From assembly GCA_910577645.1 (NCBI GenBank), contig CAJTOL010000043.1, positions 1 to 23,176 on the forward strand: 23,176 bases of DNA. Direction: 5' to 3'. Positions 14,810 through 22,888 of this stretch are shown here, in pieces. The stretch is from an uncultured Lachnospiraceae bacterium (GTDB taxonomy: Bacteria > Bacillota > Clostridia > Lachnospirales > Lachnospiraceae). The position numbers and the translations under genes were made by a program. The first letter of the stretch is position 1. Every line of letters starts with the position of its first letter. The notes below the pieces were generated by a model. It saw nothing but the letters and a program-made list of their open reading frames with translations. It was not told the DNA's origin and ran no database searches.

Positions 14810-16237
14810 ATGATTGACCCTGGAAGAGAACGGCAGTTAGAGGAACTGAACCTGGTAGAGCTGTGTGTTGAAATTCTGCGCCGTTCCCGAAATGAACTGT
14901 ATTTAAATATGCGCTTTTTGGATTTGTCCTTAAGCAGTCTGGGTTTTGAGGCAGACTGGGGGCTTTCCGGATATGGTATTGGCACCGACGGATTCCTGAT
15001 TTATTATCAGCCGGAATATCTGACGGGGCTGTTTCAAAAGGGCCGGGTTTTTGTGAACCGGGCCTATCTTCATATGGTTTTCCACTGTCTGTTTGGACAT
15101 TTAGACAGTCATCCGCCTGGGAGTATTCAACTGGCTTCTCTGGCCGTACCTGCAGAAGGGGCCGTTTTACCCGCGCCGTCTGCCACCGCTGATGAGGATA
15201 TTCTCTGGCATCTGGCCTGTGATATTGCTATGGAGTCTATTATTGACACTTTATATCAAAAATGTACTTATGTCCGCCCTTCGGCTCAGCGCCGGGAAAT
15301 GTATCTGCGGCTTAAAAACCGGGGAATAAGGGTATTCACTGCCGGAAGTATTTACCGGGCTTTGGTGGATATGAATCTTCCAAAGCGGCAGAAAGAGAGT
15401 CTGGTTGCCGCTTTTACTGTGGATAATCACGGTTTCTGGAAAAAGGAACAGCCGCCTAAAGCCGCTGTGGAACGCCAAAACCGCTGGAAAGACAATCGGG
15501 AAAAAATGCAGACCGCAATGGAAACCGGTTCTAAAGACGAATCAGACGATAATCAGAGCTTGCTAGAACAGGTTCAGGTGGAAAACCGGGAACGGTACGA
15601 TTACAAAAGATTTCTTCGCCGTTTTTCTGTTTTAAAAGAAGAAATCCAGATTGATCCGGATTCTTTTGACTACGGATTTTATACCTATGGCCTGGAGCTT
15701 TATGGAAACATGCCTTTGCTGGAGCCCCTGGAAACCAGGGAGATCCGCCGCATCGAGGATTTTGTTATTGCCATCGATACCTCTATGTCCTGCTCCGGGG
15801 AATTAGTAAAACGTTTTCTGGAAGAAACCTACGCCATTTTGGCTGAATCGGAGACGTATTTTCGAAAGATTAATATCCATATTATCCAGTGTGACGATAA
15901 GATCCAGGAGGATACAGTAATTACCAGCCAGGAAGAAATGAAGGACTATATGAGCAAGTTTGCCGTCCGGGGACATGGGGGGACGGATTTTCGCCCGGTG
16001 TTTGAACATGTCCGGGAATTGATGGCTGCCGGTCATTTTACACGCCTAAGGGGGCTGCTTTATTTTACAGACGGAAAAGGCATTTATCCGGTGGAAAGCC
16101 CGCCTTATGATACCGCTTTTGTATTTGTAAAGGATAATTACAGTGATATTTCCGTACCGGCCTGGGCCATGAAGCTGATTTTACTGCCGGAAGATTTTCA
16201 AAGAGAAGAACCAGGAGGAATGACATATGAATATTAA
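14810..16237 (+). CDS. VWA-like domain protein with degenerate metallopeptidase domain (DUF2201-like)
   Basis: A 475-residue protein from ATG 14810, with GAGGGAG immediately upstream. The N-terminal half matches the putative metallopeptidase part of DUF2201-type proteins but has HMVFHCLFGH (His88, His92, His97) where a working enzyme would have HExxH, so the catalytic glutamate is missing. A charged, glutamine-rich linker follows near 225-260. The C-terminal half is a VWA-like domain with an intact metal-binding DxSxS (DTSMS from Asp323), HGGTDFRPVF and LLYFTDGKG. Such proteins work with MoxR ATPases, and here the MoxR gene overlaps its end by 11 bases. Likely part of a chaperone-like complex; the target is unknown. 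Confidence 0.82.
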   Translation: MIDPGRERQLEELNLVELCVEILRRSRNELYLNMRFLDLSLSSLGFEADWGLSGYGIGTDGFLIYYQPEYLTGLFQKGRVFVNRAYLHMVFHCLFGHLDSHPPGSIQLASLAVPAEGAVLPAPSATADEDILWHLACDIAMESIIDTLYQKCTYVRPSAQRREMYLRLKNRGIRVFTAGSIYRALVDMNLPKRQKESLVAAFTVDNHGFWKKEQPPKAAVERQNRWKDNREKMQTAMETGSKDESDDNQSLLEQVQVENRERYDYKRFLRRFSVLKEEIQIDPDSFDYGFYTYGLELYGNMPLLEPLETREIRRIEDFVIAIDTSMSCSGELVKRFLEETYAILAESETYFRKINIHIIQCDDKIQEDTVITSQEEMKDYMSKFAVRGHGGTDFRPVFEHVRELMAAGHFTRLRGLLYFTDGKGIYPVESPPYDTAFVFVKDNYSDISVPAWAMKLILLPEDFQREEPGGMTYEY

Positions 16238-17759
16238 ACGGGCCAAACAGGAGATGAAAGATACTATCCAGGCATATCTGCTAAAGGACGAGTTTGGCGA
16301 ATATGCCATTCCGGCGGTGAGGCAGCGGCCGGTACTGCTTATAGGCCCGCCGGGAGTGGGCAAAACCCAGATTATGGAGCAGGTAGCAAAGGAGTGCGGG
16401 ATTGGCCTGGTGGCCTATACCATTACCCATCACACCCGTCAGAGCGCTGTGGGACTGCCTTTCCTTGAGAAAAAGAATTTCGGGGGCAGGGAGTATACGG
16501 TAACCGAATACACTATGAGCGAAATTGTAGCATCGGTCTATAATAAGATGGAGGAGACCGGACTGTCAGAAGGTATCCTGTTTTTGGATGAGATCAACTG
16601 TGTTTCTGAGACGCTGGCCCCGGCTATGCTGCAGTTCTTGCAGTGCAAAACCTTTGGAAGCCACAAAATTCCTGACGGCTGGGTGATTGCTGCTGCCGGA
16701 AATCCGCCGGAATACAATAAATCTGTCAGGGAATTTGATGTAGTAACCCTGGATCGCATTAAAAAAATTTATGTGGAGCCGGATTATCAGGTGTGGCAGG
16801 AGTATGCAGTCCGGCAAAATGTCCATCCGGCGGTTCAGTCCTACTTAAAGCTTAAGCCTCAAAATCTGTGCCGGATTGAGACTACTGTGGACGGAAAGCT
16901 CTTTGCCACGCCCAGAGGCTGGGAAGACCTGTCCGGGTTTATTCAGGTATACGAAAAGCTGGAGAAAAAGGTGGATCGGGAAGTAGTAGCACAGTACCTT
17001 CAGCATCCGCAGATTGCCAAGGATTTTGCCAATTATTTAGAGCTGTATAACCGCTATCGCCGCCAATATCAGGTGGAAGAAATTCTGGCAGGAACCATTC
17101 GGGAAAATGTCTGCAATCAGGCTGCCAAAGCTCCTTTTGATGAAAGGCTGAGCCTGGTAAGCTTATTGCTTTCCGGACTTTCCGGCAGGTTCGCCGCATG
17201 TCTGGAGCTGGCAGGCGATTTGGAAATTTTGATGAAAGAGCTTGGCAGCTATCAGTCCTGCCGCGCCGCAGAAAATGGCGGAAGATCCAACGAAGACGGG
17301 ACATTTGTCAACGGAATAGAACTTCTGGAAAGGATTTTATCGGAGATTTCTTCACGTTATGAGGAACAAAAAAAGGCAGAGCTTTTAACTGCCGGAGAAG
17401 ATCGGCGTTTCCGCCGGGTAATGGGCTTTCTGGAAACCTGGAGTAAAGAGCTGAAGGCTCAGAGAAAAAATGATCCTGAGGAAGCCTGGCAGCAGCTTCG
17501 CCAGTGGTTTGGAGCAGAAAGCGACCGCTATGAGGAAATGGTGGAAGCTGGCGGGGCCATGCTGGAACATGCCTTTGATTTTATGGAGGCGGCCTTTGGA
17601 GACAGCCAGGAGATGGTGATATTTGTGACGGAATTAAATTCCAGATATTCCGCCGTCTCCTTTTTACAGGAATATCAGTGTGACCGGTATTATGAATACA
17701 ACAAACGGCTGCTTTTTGATCAGGAGGAAGCGGACATTTTAAAACGTTTAGAAAATTGA
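16227..17759 (+). CDS. MoxR-family AAA+ ATPase
   Basis: A 510-residue ATPase from ATG 16227 with a CAGGAGGAA site. Walker A is GPPGVGKT (40-47), Walker B is ILFLDEIN (117-124), sensor 1 is AAGNPP (Asn159) and the sensor 2 region is ATPRGWEDLS near residue 235. The C-terminal 220 residues are helical and less conserved, longer than a minimal MoxR of about 330 residues. MoxR ATPases remodel or activate protein complexes together with VWA-domain partners, and the gene overlaps its VWA partner. The translational overlap supports a fixed stoichiometry. Confidence 0.88.
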   Translation: MNIKRAKQEMKDTIQAYLLKDEFGEYAIPAVRQRPVLLIGPPGVGKTQIMEQVAKECGIGLVAYTITHHTRQSAVGLPFLEKKNFGGREYTVTEYTMSEIVASVYNKMEETGLSEGILFLDEINCVSETLAPAMLQFLQCKTFGSHKIPDGWVIAAAGNPPEYNKSVREFDVVTLDRIKKIYVEPDYQVWQEYAVRQNVHPAVQSYLKLKPQNLCRIETTVDGKLFATPRGWEDLSGFIQVYEKLEKKVDREVVAQYLQHPQIAKDFANYLELYNRYRRQYQVEEILAGTIRENVCNQAAKAPFDERLSLVSLLLSGLSGRFAACLELAGDLEILMKELGSYQSCRAAENGGRSNEDGTFVNGIELLERILSEISSRYEEQKKAELLTAGEDRRFRRVMGFLETWSKELKAQRKNDPEEAWQQLRQWFGAESDRYEEMVEAGGAMLEHAFDFMEAAFGDSQEMVIFVTELNSRYSAVSFLQEYQCDRYYEYNKRLLFDQEEADILKRLEN

Positions 17760-17780
17760 CGAGCAAAATTTATTCCAAAT

Positions 17781-17809
17781 TTCACGCCGCCTGAGGTCTT
17801 ACGTATAAT
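17781..17809 (+). promoter_or_regulatory. Possible promoter of the DUF378 gene
   Basis: TTCACG (17781-17786), 17 bases, then TATAAT (17804-17809). The flanking arms CCAAATTT (17775-17782) and AAATTTGG (17815-17822) form an inverted repeat around it, which could be an operator. Confidence 0.4.
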
Positions 17810-17863
17810 TTTTAAAATTTGGTGTACATTATCCATAGTATAACCAGAAATGGAGGGAATGAA

Positions 17864-18070
17864 ATGGGTAATAAAGCATTGGATTATACGGCGCTGACAA
17901 TCGGCATCATAGGGGCAATCAACTGGGGACTTATCGGATTTTTTGATTTTAACCTGGTATCCTTCCTCTTTGGCAGTATGACCTGGATATCCAGAATCGT
18001 ATACGCCCTGGTTGGCCTGTGCGGTTTGTATTTAATTAGCTTTTATTCGCACTCCGGGCAGCGGGCATAA
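17864..18070 (+). CDS. DUF378 family small membrane protein
   Basis: A 68-residue protein with two membrane helices (about 8-30 and 38-60). The characteristic segment is ALTIGIIGAINWGLIGFFDF, with the NWGL motif, and LVSFLFG follows. This is the pattern of DUF378 (YuzA-like) proteins, whose function is unknown. ATG 17864 is chosen because GGAGGG lies six bases upstream; reading further 5' adds residues without a ribosome site. It appears to be monocistronic. Confidence 0.85.
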   Translation: MGNKALDYTALTIGIIGAINWGLIGFFDFNLVSFLFGSMTWISRIVYALVGLCGLYLISFYSHSGQRA

Positions 18071-18120
18071 AGCGGACGCCGGAAATAAAAATTAAAAATC
18101 AATTATTGTATCTTTCTTAA

Positions 18121-18159
18121 AAAGCCCATGTGATCCCCCTGTAGGATTGTATGGGCTTT
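18121..18159 (+). terminator. Long hairpin after the DUF378 gene
   Basis: AAAGCCCAT (18121-18129) pairs with ATGGGCTTT (18151-18159). The pairing continues inward through seven more positions using G-U pairs, giving a stem of about 16 bp and a seven-base loop. The plus-strand tail is not T-rich, while the minus-strand exit runs into TTTTTAAGAAAG. It may act in both directions, weakly on the plus strand. Confidence 0.5.
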
Positions 18160-18218
18160 GACCATTAACCGGATCCTGAAAATAAAAGGAGATGTCCCTT
18201 TATTTTTGGGAAAGTTTA

Positions 18219-18227
18219 TGCTATACT
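18219..18227 (+). promoter_or_regulatory. Extended -10 promoter of the HAD-ThrE-PyrC-YjjG operon
   Basis: TG (18219-18220), one base, then TATACT (18222-18227). A weak TTTATT lies at -35 distance (18199-18204). This is the only promoter-like site I see before the tightly packed genes that run to 22219. Confidence 0.5.
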
Positions 18228-18297
18228 TTTCCGCAATTGGAAGTAGCATTTCAGACGAAGAAATAGGGTTTTGAACTTTCACTTATGGAGGAATTAT

Positions 18298-18963
18298 ATG
18301 TCAGACAGCAGGATAAAAGCAGTAATTTTTGATATGGACGGGGTACTGATTGACAGCGAAATGATATATCTGGAGGATTTGCTTGGATTTGCCCGGACAA
18401 AGAATCCCCGGATAACCTTGGAAGGATTAATCGGTGTGGTAGGACGTACTGCCAGGGATACCTGGAGTATTGTGGAGCAGGCCGTGGGAAATGGCCAGGA
18501 CTGGGAAGAACTTCGGGAAGAATACCGGGCAAAACGAACTATTTATGAGACGGTTGATTACCGTAAAATTTTCCGGAAAGAAGCCACAGGAGTACTGAGG
18601 GCTTTAAAGGATCAGGGATACCGCCTGGCAGTGGCATCTTCCACCAGCCTTCCGCTGGTGACCAGAGTATTGACAGAAAATGAAATTATCGGATATTTTG
18701 ATCAGGTAGTCAGCGGAAACATGTTTCGTCAGAGCAAACCGGATCCGGAGATTTACCATTATACTGCAGGAAAGCTGGGGGTAAGGGAAGAGGAATGTCT
18801 GGTTATTGAGGATTCCACAGTAGGAATTACTGCGGCTTACCGGGCGGGAATGACGGTGGCGGCAGTGATTGACGACAGGTTCGGATTTGACCGTTCCCTG
18901 GCAGATTTTGAGATTGAGACTATCGGCGGGGTGTTAGAATGTCTGAAGAAGCTAGAGGCCTAG
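18298..18963 (+). CDS. HAD-superfamily hydrolase (beta-phosphoglucomutase-like subgroup)
   Basis: A 221-residue enzyme from ATG 18298 (GGAGG six bases upstream). Motif I is FDMDGVLIDSE, with nucleophile Asp12 and Asp14. A helical cap of the size seen in the beta-phosphoglucomutase/GPH subgroup comes next. Motif II is VASSTS, motif III lysine is in SKPDPEIY, and motif IV is VIEDSTVGITAAYRAG. Either a sugar-phosphate phosphatase or a phosphomutase; the sequence does not decide. Its 3' end overlaps the ThrE gene by 25 bases, so the genes are co-translated. Confidence 0.85.
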   Translation: MSDSRIKAVIFDMDGVLIDSEMIYLEDLLGFARTKNPRITLEGLIGVVGRTARDTWSIVEQAVGNGQDWEELREEYRAKRTIYETVDYRKIFRKEATGVLRALKDQGYRLAVASSTSLPLVTRVLTENEIIGYFDQVVSGNMFRQSKPDPEIYHYTAGKLGVREEECLVIEDSTVGITAAYRAGMTVAAVIDDRFGFDRSLADFEIETIGGVLECLKKLEA

Positions 18964-19748
18964 AAGAAAAGGGCGAGTGGGAGAGGGAAGTCCTGGAGGC
19001 CGCCATGGAGGCGGGCCATATCCTTTTAGAAAACGGTGCGGAAATCTTCCGGGTGGAGGAAACCATTGACCGGATCTGCCGCCATTACGGAGTGGATTTT
19101 GCCGATGCCTTTGTTTTAAGCAACGGTATTTTGATGACAGCGGGAAATGTGCGGGAGCAGTATTTTGCCAAGGTACAGCATATTCCTGTAAGCGGCGCCC
19201 ACCTGGATCGGGTAGCAGCGGTAAACCAGCTGTCCCGGGGAATCGAGGCAGGCCATTATACGGTGGAACAGGCGCGCCAGGCATTAAAAGAAATCCAGAA
19301 TATGCCGGGAAAGACCAAAAAGATGCAGGTTCTGGCGTCGGGAATCGGCAGCGGCTGTTTCTGCCATCTCTTTGGAGGAAGCTTTGCAGATAGCGTGGCA
19401 GCATTTATTGCAGGATTTTTGCTGTACATATTTGTCCTTTCTGTCAGCGCTCCCAAGCTGTCCAAGATTGTGGGAAATATTGCAGGCGGATTTCTGGTAA
19501 CCTTTTTGTGTATGGTTATGTACCAGCTTCGCATAGGGGAGCATTTAAACTATATGATTATCGGCTCCATTATCCCGCTGGTGCCGGGGGTTCCTTTTAC
19601 CAATGCTATCCGGGATATTGCCGATGGAGATTATATTTCCGGGTCAGTGCGGATGCTGGATGCATTACTGGTGTTTTTCTGCATCGCCTTAGGTGTGGGG
19701 CTGATGTTTACGGTTTATAGCCGGGTGACAGGAGGTGCGATCCTGTGA
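18939..19748 (+). CDS. Threonine/serine exporter, ThrE N-terminal-type subunit (YjjP-like)
   Basis: A 269-residue protein. The soluble N-terminal part (about 15-130) has the family segment AGHILLENGAEIFRVEETID. About five membrane helices follow from residue 135. This corresponds to the first half of ThrE-type exporters (DUF1212), which in many Firmicutes and in E. coli YjjP/YjjB is split over two genes. The protein would export amino acids or small carboxylates such as threonine, serine or succinate across the membrane. Substrate not shown here. It overlaps the HAD gene upstream and the second subunit downstream (four bases). Confidence 0.85.
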   Translation: MSEEARGLEEKGEWEREVLEAAMEAGHILLENGAEIFRVEETIDRICRHYGVDFADAFVLSNGILMTAGNVREQYFAKVQHIPVSGAHLDRVAAVNQLSRGIEAGHYTVEQARQALKEIQNMPGKTKKMQVLASGIGSGCFCHLFGGSFADSVAAFIAGFLLYIFVLSVSAPKLSKIVGNIAGGFLVTFLCMVMYQLRIGEHLNYMIIGSIIPLVPGVPFTNAIRDIADGDYISGSVRMLDALLVFFCIALGVGLMFTVYSRVTGGAIL

Positions 19749-20242
19749 TTAGTCAGATTATTTCGGCGGCAATCGGAACGGTAGCTTTCTCCCTTTTGTT
19801 TTCAGTACCAAAGATCTATTACCCCTACTGCGGGTTTATCGGAGGTATTGGCTGGGTGATTTACTGCAGCCTTATTTCTATAGTCTCTCCAGCAGAAGCA
19901 ACCTTTTTTGCCACAATAGGGGTAATTCTGCTTTCCAGACTTTTTGCCGTATGGGAACGGTGCCCGGTGACTCTGTTTTTGATTCCGGGGATATTCCCCT
20001 TGGTGCCTGGCGCCGGGGTCTACTGGACTTCCTACTATATTGTGACAGGCCAGCTAAGCCAGGCCTCTGTTACCGGATTTGAGGCTATCAAAGTGGCGGT
20101 AGCCATTGTTCTTGGCATTGTGCTTATCTTTGAAGTTCCCCAGGGAGTGTTTACCGGAATTGCAAAAATGGCTCCTATGGCTTGGAAAAACAGACGAAAT
20201 GAGCGGATAAAGATGCTTTTTATCCGTAAAAAGAAAAATTGA
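19745..20242 (+). CDS. Threonine/serine exporter, second ThrE subunit (YjjB-like, DUF3815)
   Basis: A 165-residue membrane protein with four to five helices. GTG 19745 overlaps the previous stop codon (GTGA), with an AGGAGG site in the preceding gene. FLIPGIFPLVPGAGVYWTSY is the conserved segment of the YjjB/ThrE C-terminal domain. The C-terminus is strongly basic (FIRKKKN), so it is on the cytoplasmic side. It forms the exporter together with the preceding subunit. Confidence 0.85.
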   Translation: MISQIISAAIGTVAFSLLFSVPKIYYPYCGFIGGIGWVIYCSLISIVSPAEATFFATIGVILLSRLFAVWERCPVTLFLIPGIFPLVPGAGVYWTSYYIVTGQLSQASVTGFEAIKVAVAIVLGIVLIFEVPQGVFTGIAKMAPMAWKNRRNERIKMLFIRKKKN

Positions 20243-20259
20243 CAGGAGGAGGAACCGGG

Positions 20260-21549
20260 ATGATAGTAATTAAAGGAGGAAGAATTGTAGATCCAGGCAG
20301 AGGAATTGATGCTTCAGGAGATATATGGTTAAAGGGCAATAAAATTGAGAAGGTGCTGATTGGAGGAGGCCTTGTGCCTCAGGACAGCGGGGATGTTCGT
20401 ATGATTGACGCATCTGGCAAAGTAGTTGCCCCTGGTCTGGTGGATGTCCACGTTCATTTCCGGGATCCGGGCTTTACCTATAAAGAGGATATCCATACCG
20501 GCGCAGCGGCAGCGGCAAAAGGCGGCTTTACTACTGTGGTTCTGATGGCGAATACCAAGCCTGTTGTGGACAATGTGGAAACCCTGAGCTATGTTCTGGA
20601 AGAGGGAAAGAAAACGGGGATTCATGTGTTAAGTGCGGCGGCGGTTTCGGTAGGATTTAAAGGGGAAGAATTAACCGATATGGAAGCCTTAAAGGCCGCC
20701 GGAGCCGTGGGTTTTACCGATGACGGAATTCCCTTAAAAGACGGAAGGCTGGTACGGGCTGCTATGGAGAAAGCGGCCGGGCTGTATATTCCCTTAAGCT
20801 TCCATGAGGAAGATCCGGCCTTTATTAAGGAGAACGGAATCAATCACGGGACGGTTTCCCAAAAGCTTGGCATCTACGGATCACCGGCTCTGGCGGAGGA
20901 CGCCATGGTGGCAAGGGATATTATGATTGCCAAGGATACCGGAGCGACGATAGAGATTCAGCATATCAGTTCTGCTAATTCGGTGGCTTTGGTGCGTCTG
21001 GCAAAATCTCTGGGTGTTAATGTATGGGCGGAAGCAACTCCCCACCATTTTACCTTAACGGAAGAAGCGGTGCTTGAACACGGCGCAATGGCCAAGATGA
21101 ACCCGCCTTTGCGGACAGAGTCAGACCGGGCGGCTCTCATTGAGGGATTAAAGGACGGTACTATTGACATTATTGCAACCGATCACGCCCCCCACAGCTC
21201 AGAAGAAAAGGCCAGGCCTTTAACCCAGGCTCCCAGTGGGATCATTGGACTGGAGACTTCCCTGGCTCTGGGAATTACCAGCCTGGTAAAGCCGGGACAT
21301 TTAACTATGGTACAGCTAATAGAGAAAATGAGCTTGAATCCGGCCCGACTGTATCATCTGGACTGCGGACGTCTGGAGGAAGGAAGACCGGCGGATCTGG
21401 TGATTTTCGATCCGGATAGAACCTGGCGGGTTGAGGAGGAAGAATTTGCTTCCAGGGCTTCCAACAGTCCCTTTACCGGCAGCGCGCTTACCGGAAAAGT
21501 TGTTTATACCATTTGCAAGGGAGAGGTTGTTTATGAAGAACTATCGTAA
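20260..21549 (+). CDS. pyrC: Dihydroorotase (class I)
   Basis: A 429-residue amidohydrolase that makes dihydroorotate from N-carbamoyl-aspartate (step three of pyrimidine synthesis). Metal ligands are visible: HVHFRDPG (His64, His66), the aspartate of GFTDDGI (about 154), His182 in SFHEEDP, His235 in IQHISS and Asp308 in ATDHAPHS. ATEATPHHFTL-type and NPPLR segments are also present. ATG 20260 follows AGGAGGAGG and gives the usual N-terminus MIVIKGGRIVDPG; an earlier in-frame ATG at 20239 lies in the previous gene. The other pyr genes are absent, so it is separated from the rest of the pathway. It overlaps the nucleotidase gene by 17 bases. Confidence 0.93.
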   Translation: MIVIKGGRIVDPGRGIDASGDIWLKGNKIEKVLIGGGLVPQDSGDVRMIDASGKVVAPGLVDVHVHFRDPGFTYKEDIHTGAAAAAKGGFTTVVLMANTKPVVDNVETLSYVLEEGKKTGIHVLSAAAVSVGFKGEELTDMEALKAAGAVGFTDDGIPLKDGRLVRAAMEKAAGLYIPLSFHEEDPAFIKENGINHGTVSQKLGIYGSPALAEDAMVARDIMIAKDTGATIEIQHISSANSVALVRLAKSLGVNVWAEATPHHFTLTEEAVLEHGAMAKMNPPLRTESDRAALIEGLKDGTIDIIATDHAPHSSEEKARPLTQAPSGIIGLETSLALGITSLVKPGHLTMVQLIEKMSLNPARLYHLDCGRLEEGRPADLVIFDPDRTWRVEEEEFASRASNSPFTGSALTGKVVYTICKGEVVYEELS

Positions 21550-22219
21550 TATATTGCTGGATGTAGACGGAACTCTTCTGGACTTTGCCGCGTCTGAGAA
21601 AATGGGGATCGCCAGGGTGCTGGAATATTACGGATTCACCGCCGGGGAGGAGCTGCTTCATCGCTATCATAAGATTAATGTAGCCGCCTGGGCTGCATTT
21701 GAGCGTGGCGAGGTTACCAAGGAGCGTCTGGTAAATCAACGTTTTGAGGACTATTTCGGACAGCTTGGACTCCAGGTAGACGGAGAGGAGGCAGAAAATC
21801 TTTATAGAAGCTTTTTAGACCAGTCGGCCATTCTGATTGATGGAGCGGCAGAATTGTGTAAATACTTAAAAGACAAGGGATACGGTCTTTATGTAGTGAC
21901 CAACGGAACCTCCACTACCCAGTATAAGCGCCTGGCCCTGTCCGGTTTAGATATTTATATGGATGATATTTTTGTATCTGAGGATGCAGGAAGCCAGAAG
22001 CCTCTGAAAGAATATTTTGATTATTGTTTTGCCAGGATTCCGGATGCGGATCCCAAAGATATGATTTTACTGGGAGATTCCCTGACTTCCGATATCCGGG
22101 GAGGCCTTACCGCTGGAATCGATACCTGCTGGTATAATCCGGCAGGTACAGACGGGCAGGGAGATATCCGGCCAAACTACATGATTCGACATTTGGAGGA
22201 ATTTAAAAAGATAGTGTAA
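21533..22219 (+). CDS. HAD-superfamily pyrimidine nucleotidase (YjjG-like)
   Basis: A 228-residue phosphatase from ATG 21533 (GGGAGAGG upstream, inside pyrC). Motif I is LLDVDGTLLDF (Asp10, Asp12), then an alpha-helical cap (about 20-95). Motif II is VVTNGTSTTQYKRL, the motif III lysine is in SQKPLKEYFDYCF, and motif IV is LLGDSLTSDIRGGLTAGIDTCWYNP. This matches the YjjG type of house-cleaning nucleotidases that dephosphorylate non-canonical pyrimidine nucleotides. Being translationally coupled to dihydroorotase supports a pyrimidine role, though the family also acts on other phosphates. Confidence 0.82.
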   Translation: MKNYRNILLDVDGTLLDFAASEKMGIARVLEYYGFTAGEELLHRYHKINVAAWAAFERGEVTKERLVNQRFEDYFGQLGLQVDGEEAENLYRSFLDQSAILIDGAAELCKYLKDKGYGLYVVTNGTSTTQYKRLALSGLDIYMDDIFVSEDAGSQKPLKEYFDYCFARIPDADPKDMILLGDSLTSDIRGGLTAGIDTCWYNPAGTDGQGDIRPNYMIRHLEEFKKIV

Positions 22220-22250
22220 AATTTAAGAGAATATTACAAGATAAAACCAA

Positions 22251-22308
22251 ACGGTCTTCTATTAGCGCTGTCCGCCAGCACTCGCTAATAGAAGACCGTT
22301 TTATTTTT
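22251..22308 (+). terminator. Terminator of the pyrC operon, short copy of the palindromic repeat
   Basis: Arms of 17 bases (22251-22267 and 22283-22299) pair perfectly around a 15-base loop, followed by TTTTATTTTT. The 5' arm plus loop contains CTTCTATTAGCGCTGTCCGC, nearly the same as the reverse complement of the right end of the 6080-6200 repeat. It therefore both terminates the operon and belongs to the dispersed palindrome family. Confidence 0.85.
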
Positions 22309-22582
22309 ATTCTGTGATATTCCTGCTCTTTATGCCCAAACCTCCAACAGGTCTGTTCCAACCGCCGGGGTCTGGGCCGGGGAATTTACAAAAATGTGTA
22401 CTTTTTTGTAAATTTGCAATCCCTCTGATATTGCCCATATTATATTAAAAATTTCGTGAGTTTGCAACCCTTGTTTGGAGATTTTGGAGCACAAAAACTA
22501 TTTGCAGAAATACTCATTTCTGCAAGTTAGTTTCATTCATACTATACCAAAAATATTCAATATTTTCAATATTCTTAGTCAG

Positions 22583-22664
22583 ATGAATATTATCCACCTT
22601 GGGAGCCACCAGTTTCCCGCTTGAGAGCCATCCGGAATGGATATTTTCCACCTTCAGAGCCACC
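22583..22664. repeat. Two imperfect 28-base direct repeats
   Basis: 22583-22610 and 22637-22664 match at 24 of 28 positions (core TCCACCTT then GAGCCACC), with a third half-copy CTTGAGAGCCATC at 22620-22632. On the minus strand they read as variants of VALKVENIH and VAPKVDNIH in the same frame. Confidence 0.6.
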
Positions 22665-22702
22665 ACAACATATTGTGCTGCCATGTATATTTGATTTTAT
22701 TA

Positions 22703-22888
22703 GGGATCTCCTTATAGTTATTTCTGGAGAACTGCAAATGCAGTATCACCAAATAATCTATAAGGAGCTTCCTGTATAATTTAAGTATAGGGAATTCCAA
22801 GAAAGAAGGTTGAGAAAAAAATACCTCAGAGTAAAATAAGATTACTGACTTTGCCGGTTAGTAAAAATCTTATTGAACAGAGAGGTAT
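22703..22888 (+). ncRNA. Candidate IS110 bridge RNA region (two long stem-loops)
   Basis: The first structure (22703-22772) has CCTTATAG (22710-22717) pairing with CTATAAGG (22758-22765). The stem continues inward (TTATTT/AAATAA past a bulge) and outward (six more pairs), with an inner ACTGC/GCAGT hairpin. The second (22821-22888) has ATACCTC pairing with GAGGTAT, then AATAAGATT/AATCTTATT, then ACTGAC/GTTAGT. IS110-group elements carry their bridge RNA in the non-coding left end just before the transposase, and this region sits exactly there with the expected size and two-lobed fold. No base pairing to target or donor DNA has been checked. Confidence 0.45.

Larger units (their letters stand above)
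22220..22702. other. Intergenic stretch without a supported gene
   Basis: After the terminator this AT-rich stretch holds two more perfect inverted repeats: 22384-22394 with 22403-22413 (11 bp), and 22502-22511 with 22516-22525 (10 bp, loop ACTC). It also has the imperfect direct repeats at 22583 and 22637. A 56-codon minus-strand frame (22684 down to 22514) covers those direct repeats but has no proper ribosome site. The left end of the IS110 element must lie in or just after this stretch; I cannot place it because this family has no clear terminal inverted repeats. Confidence 0.6.

Noticed and set aside
22583..22664. Repeats resembling the start of a CRISPR array
   Set aside because: Only two imperfect copies plus a half-copy with uneven spacing (22 and 32 bases between cores), no palindromic repeat ends, and no cas genes in the window.
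22514..22684. A 56-residue minus-strand protein upstream of the IS110 element
   Set aside because: The only AAGGAG is about 25 bases before the ATG, too far, and the frame is largely made of the degenerate repeats.
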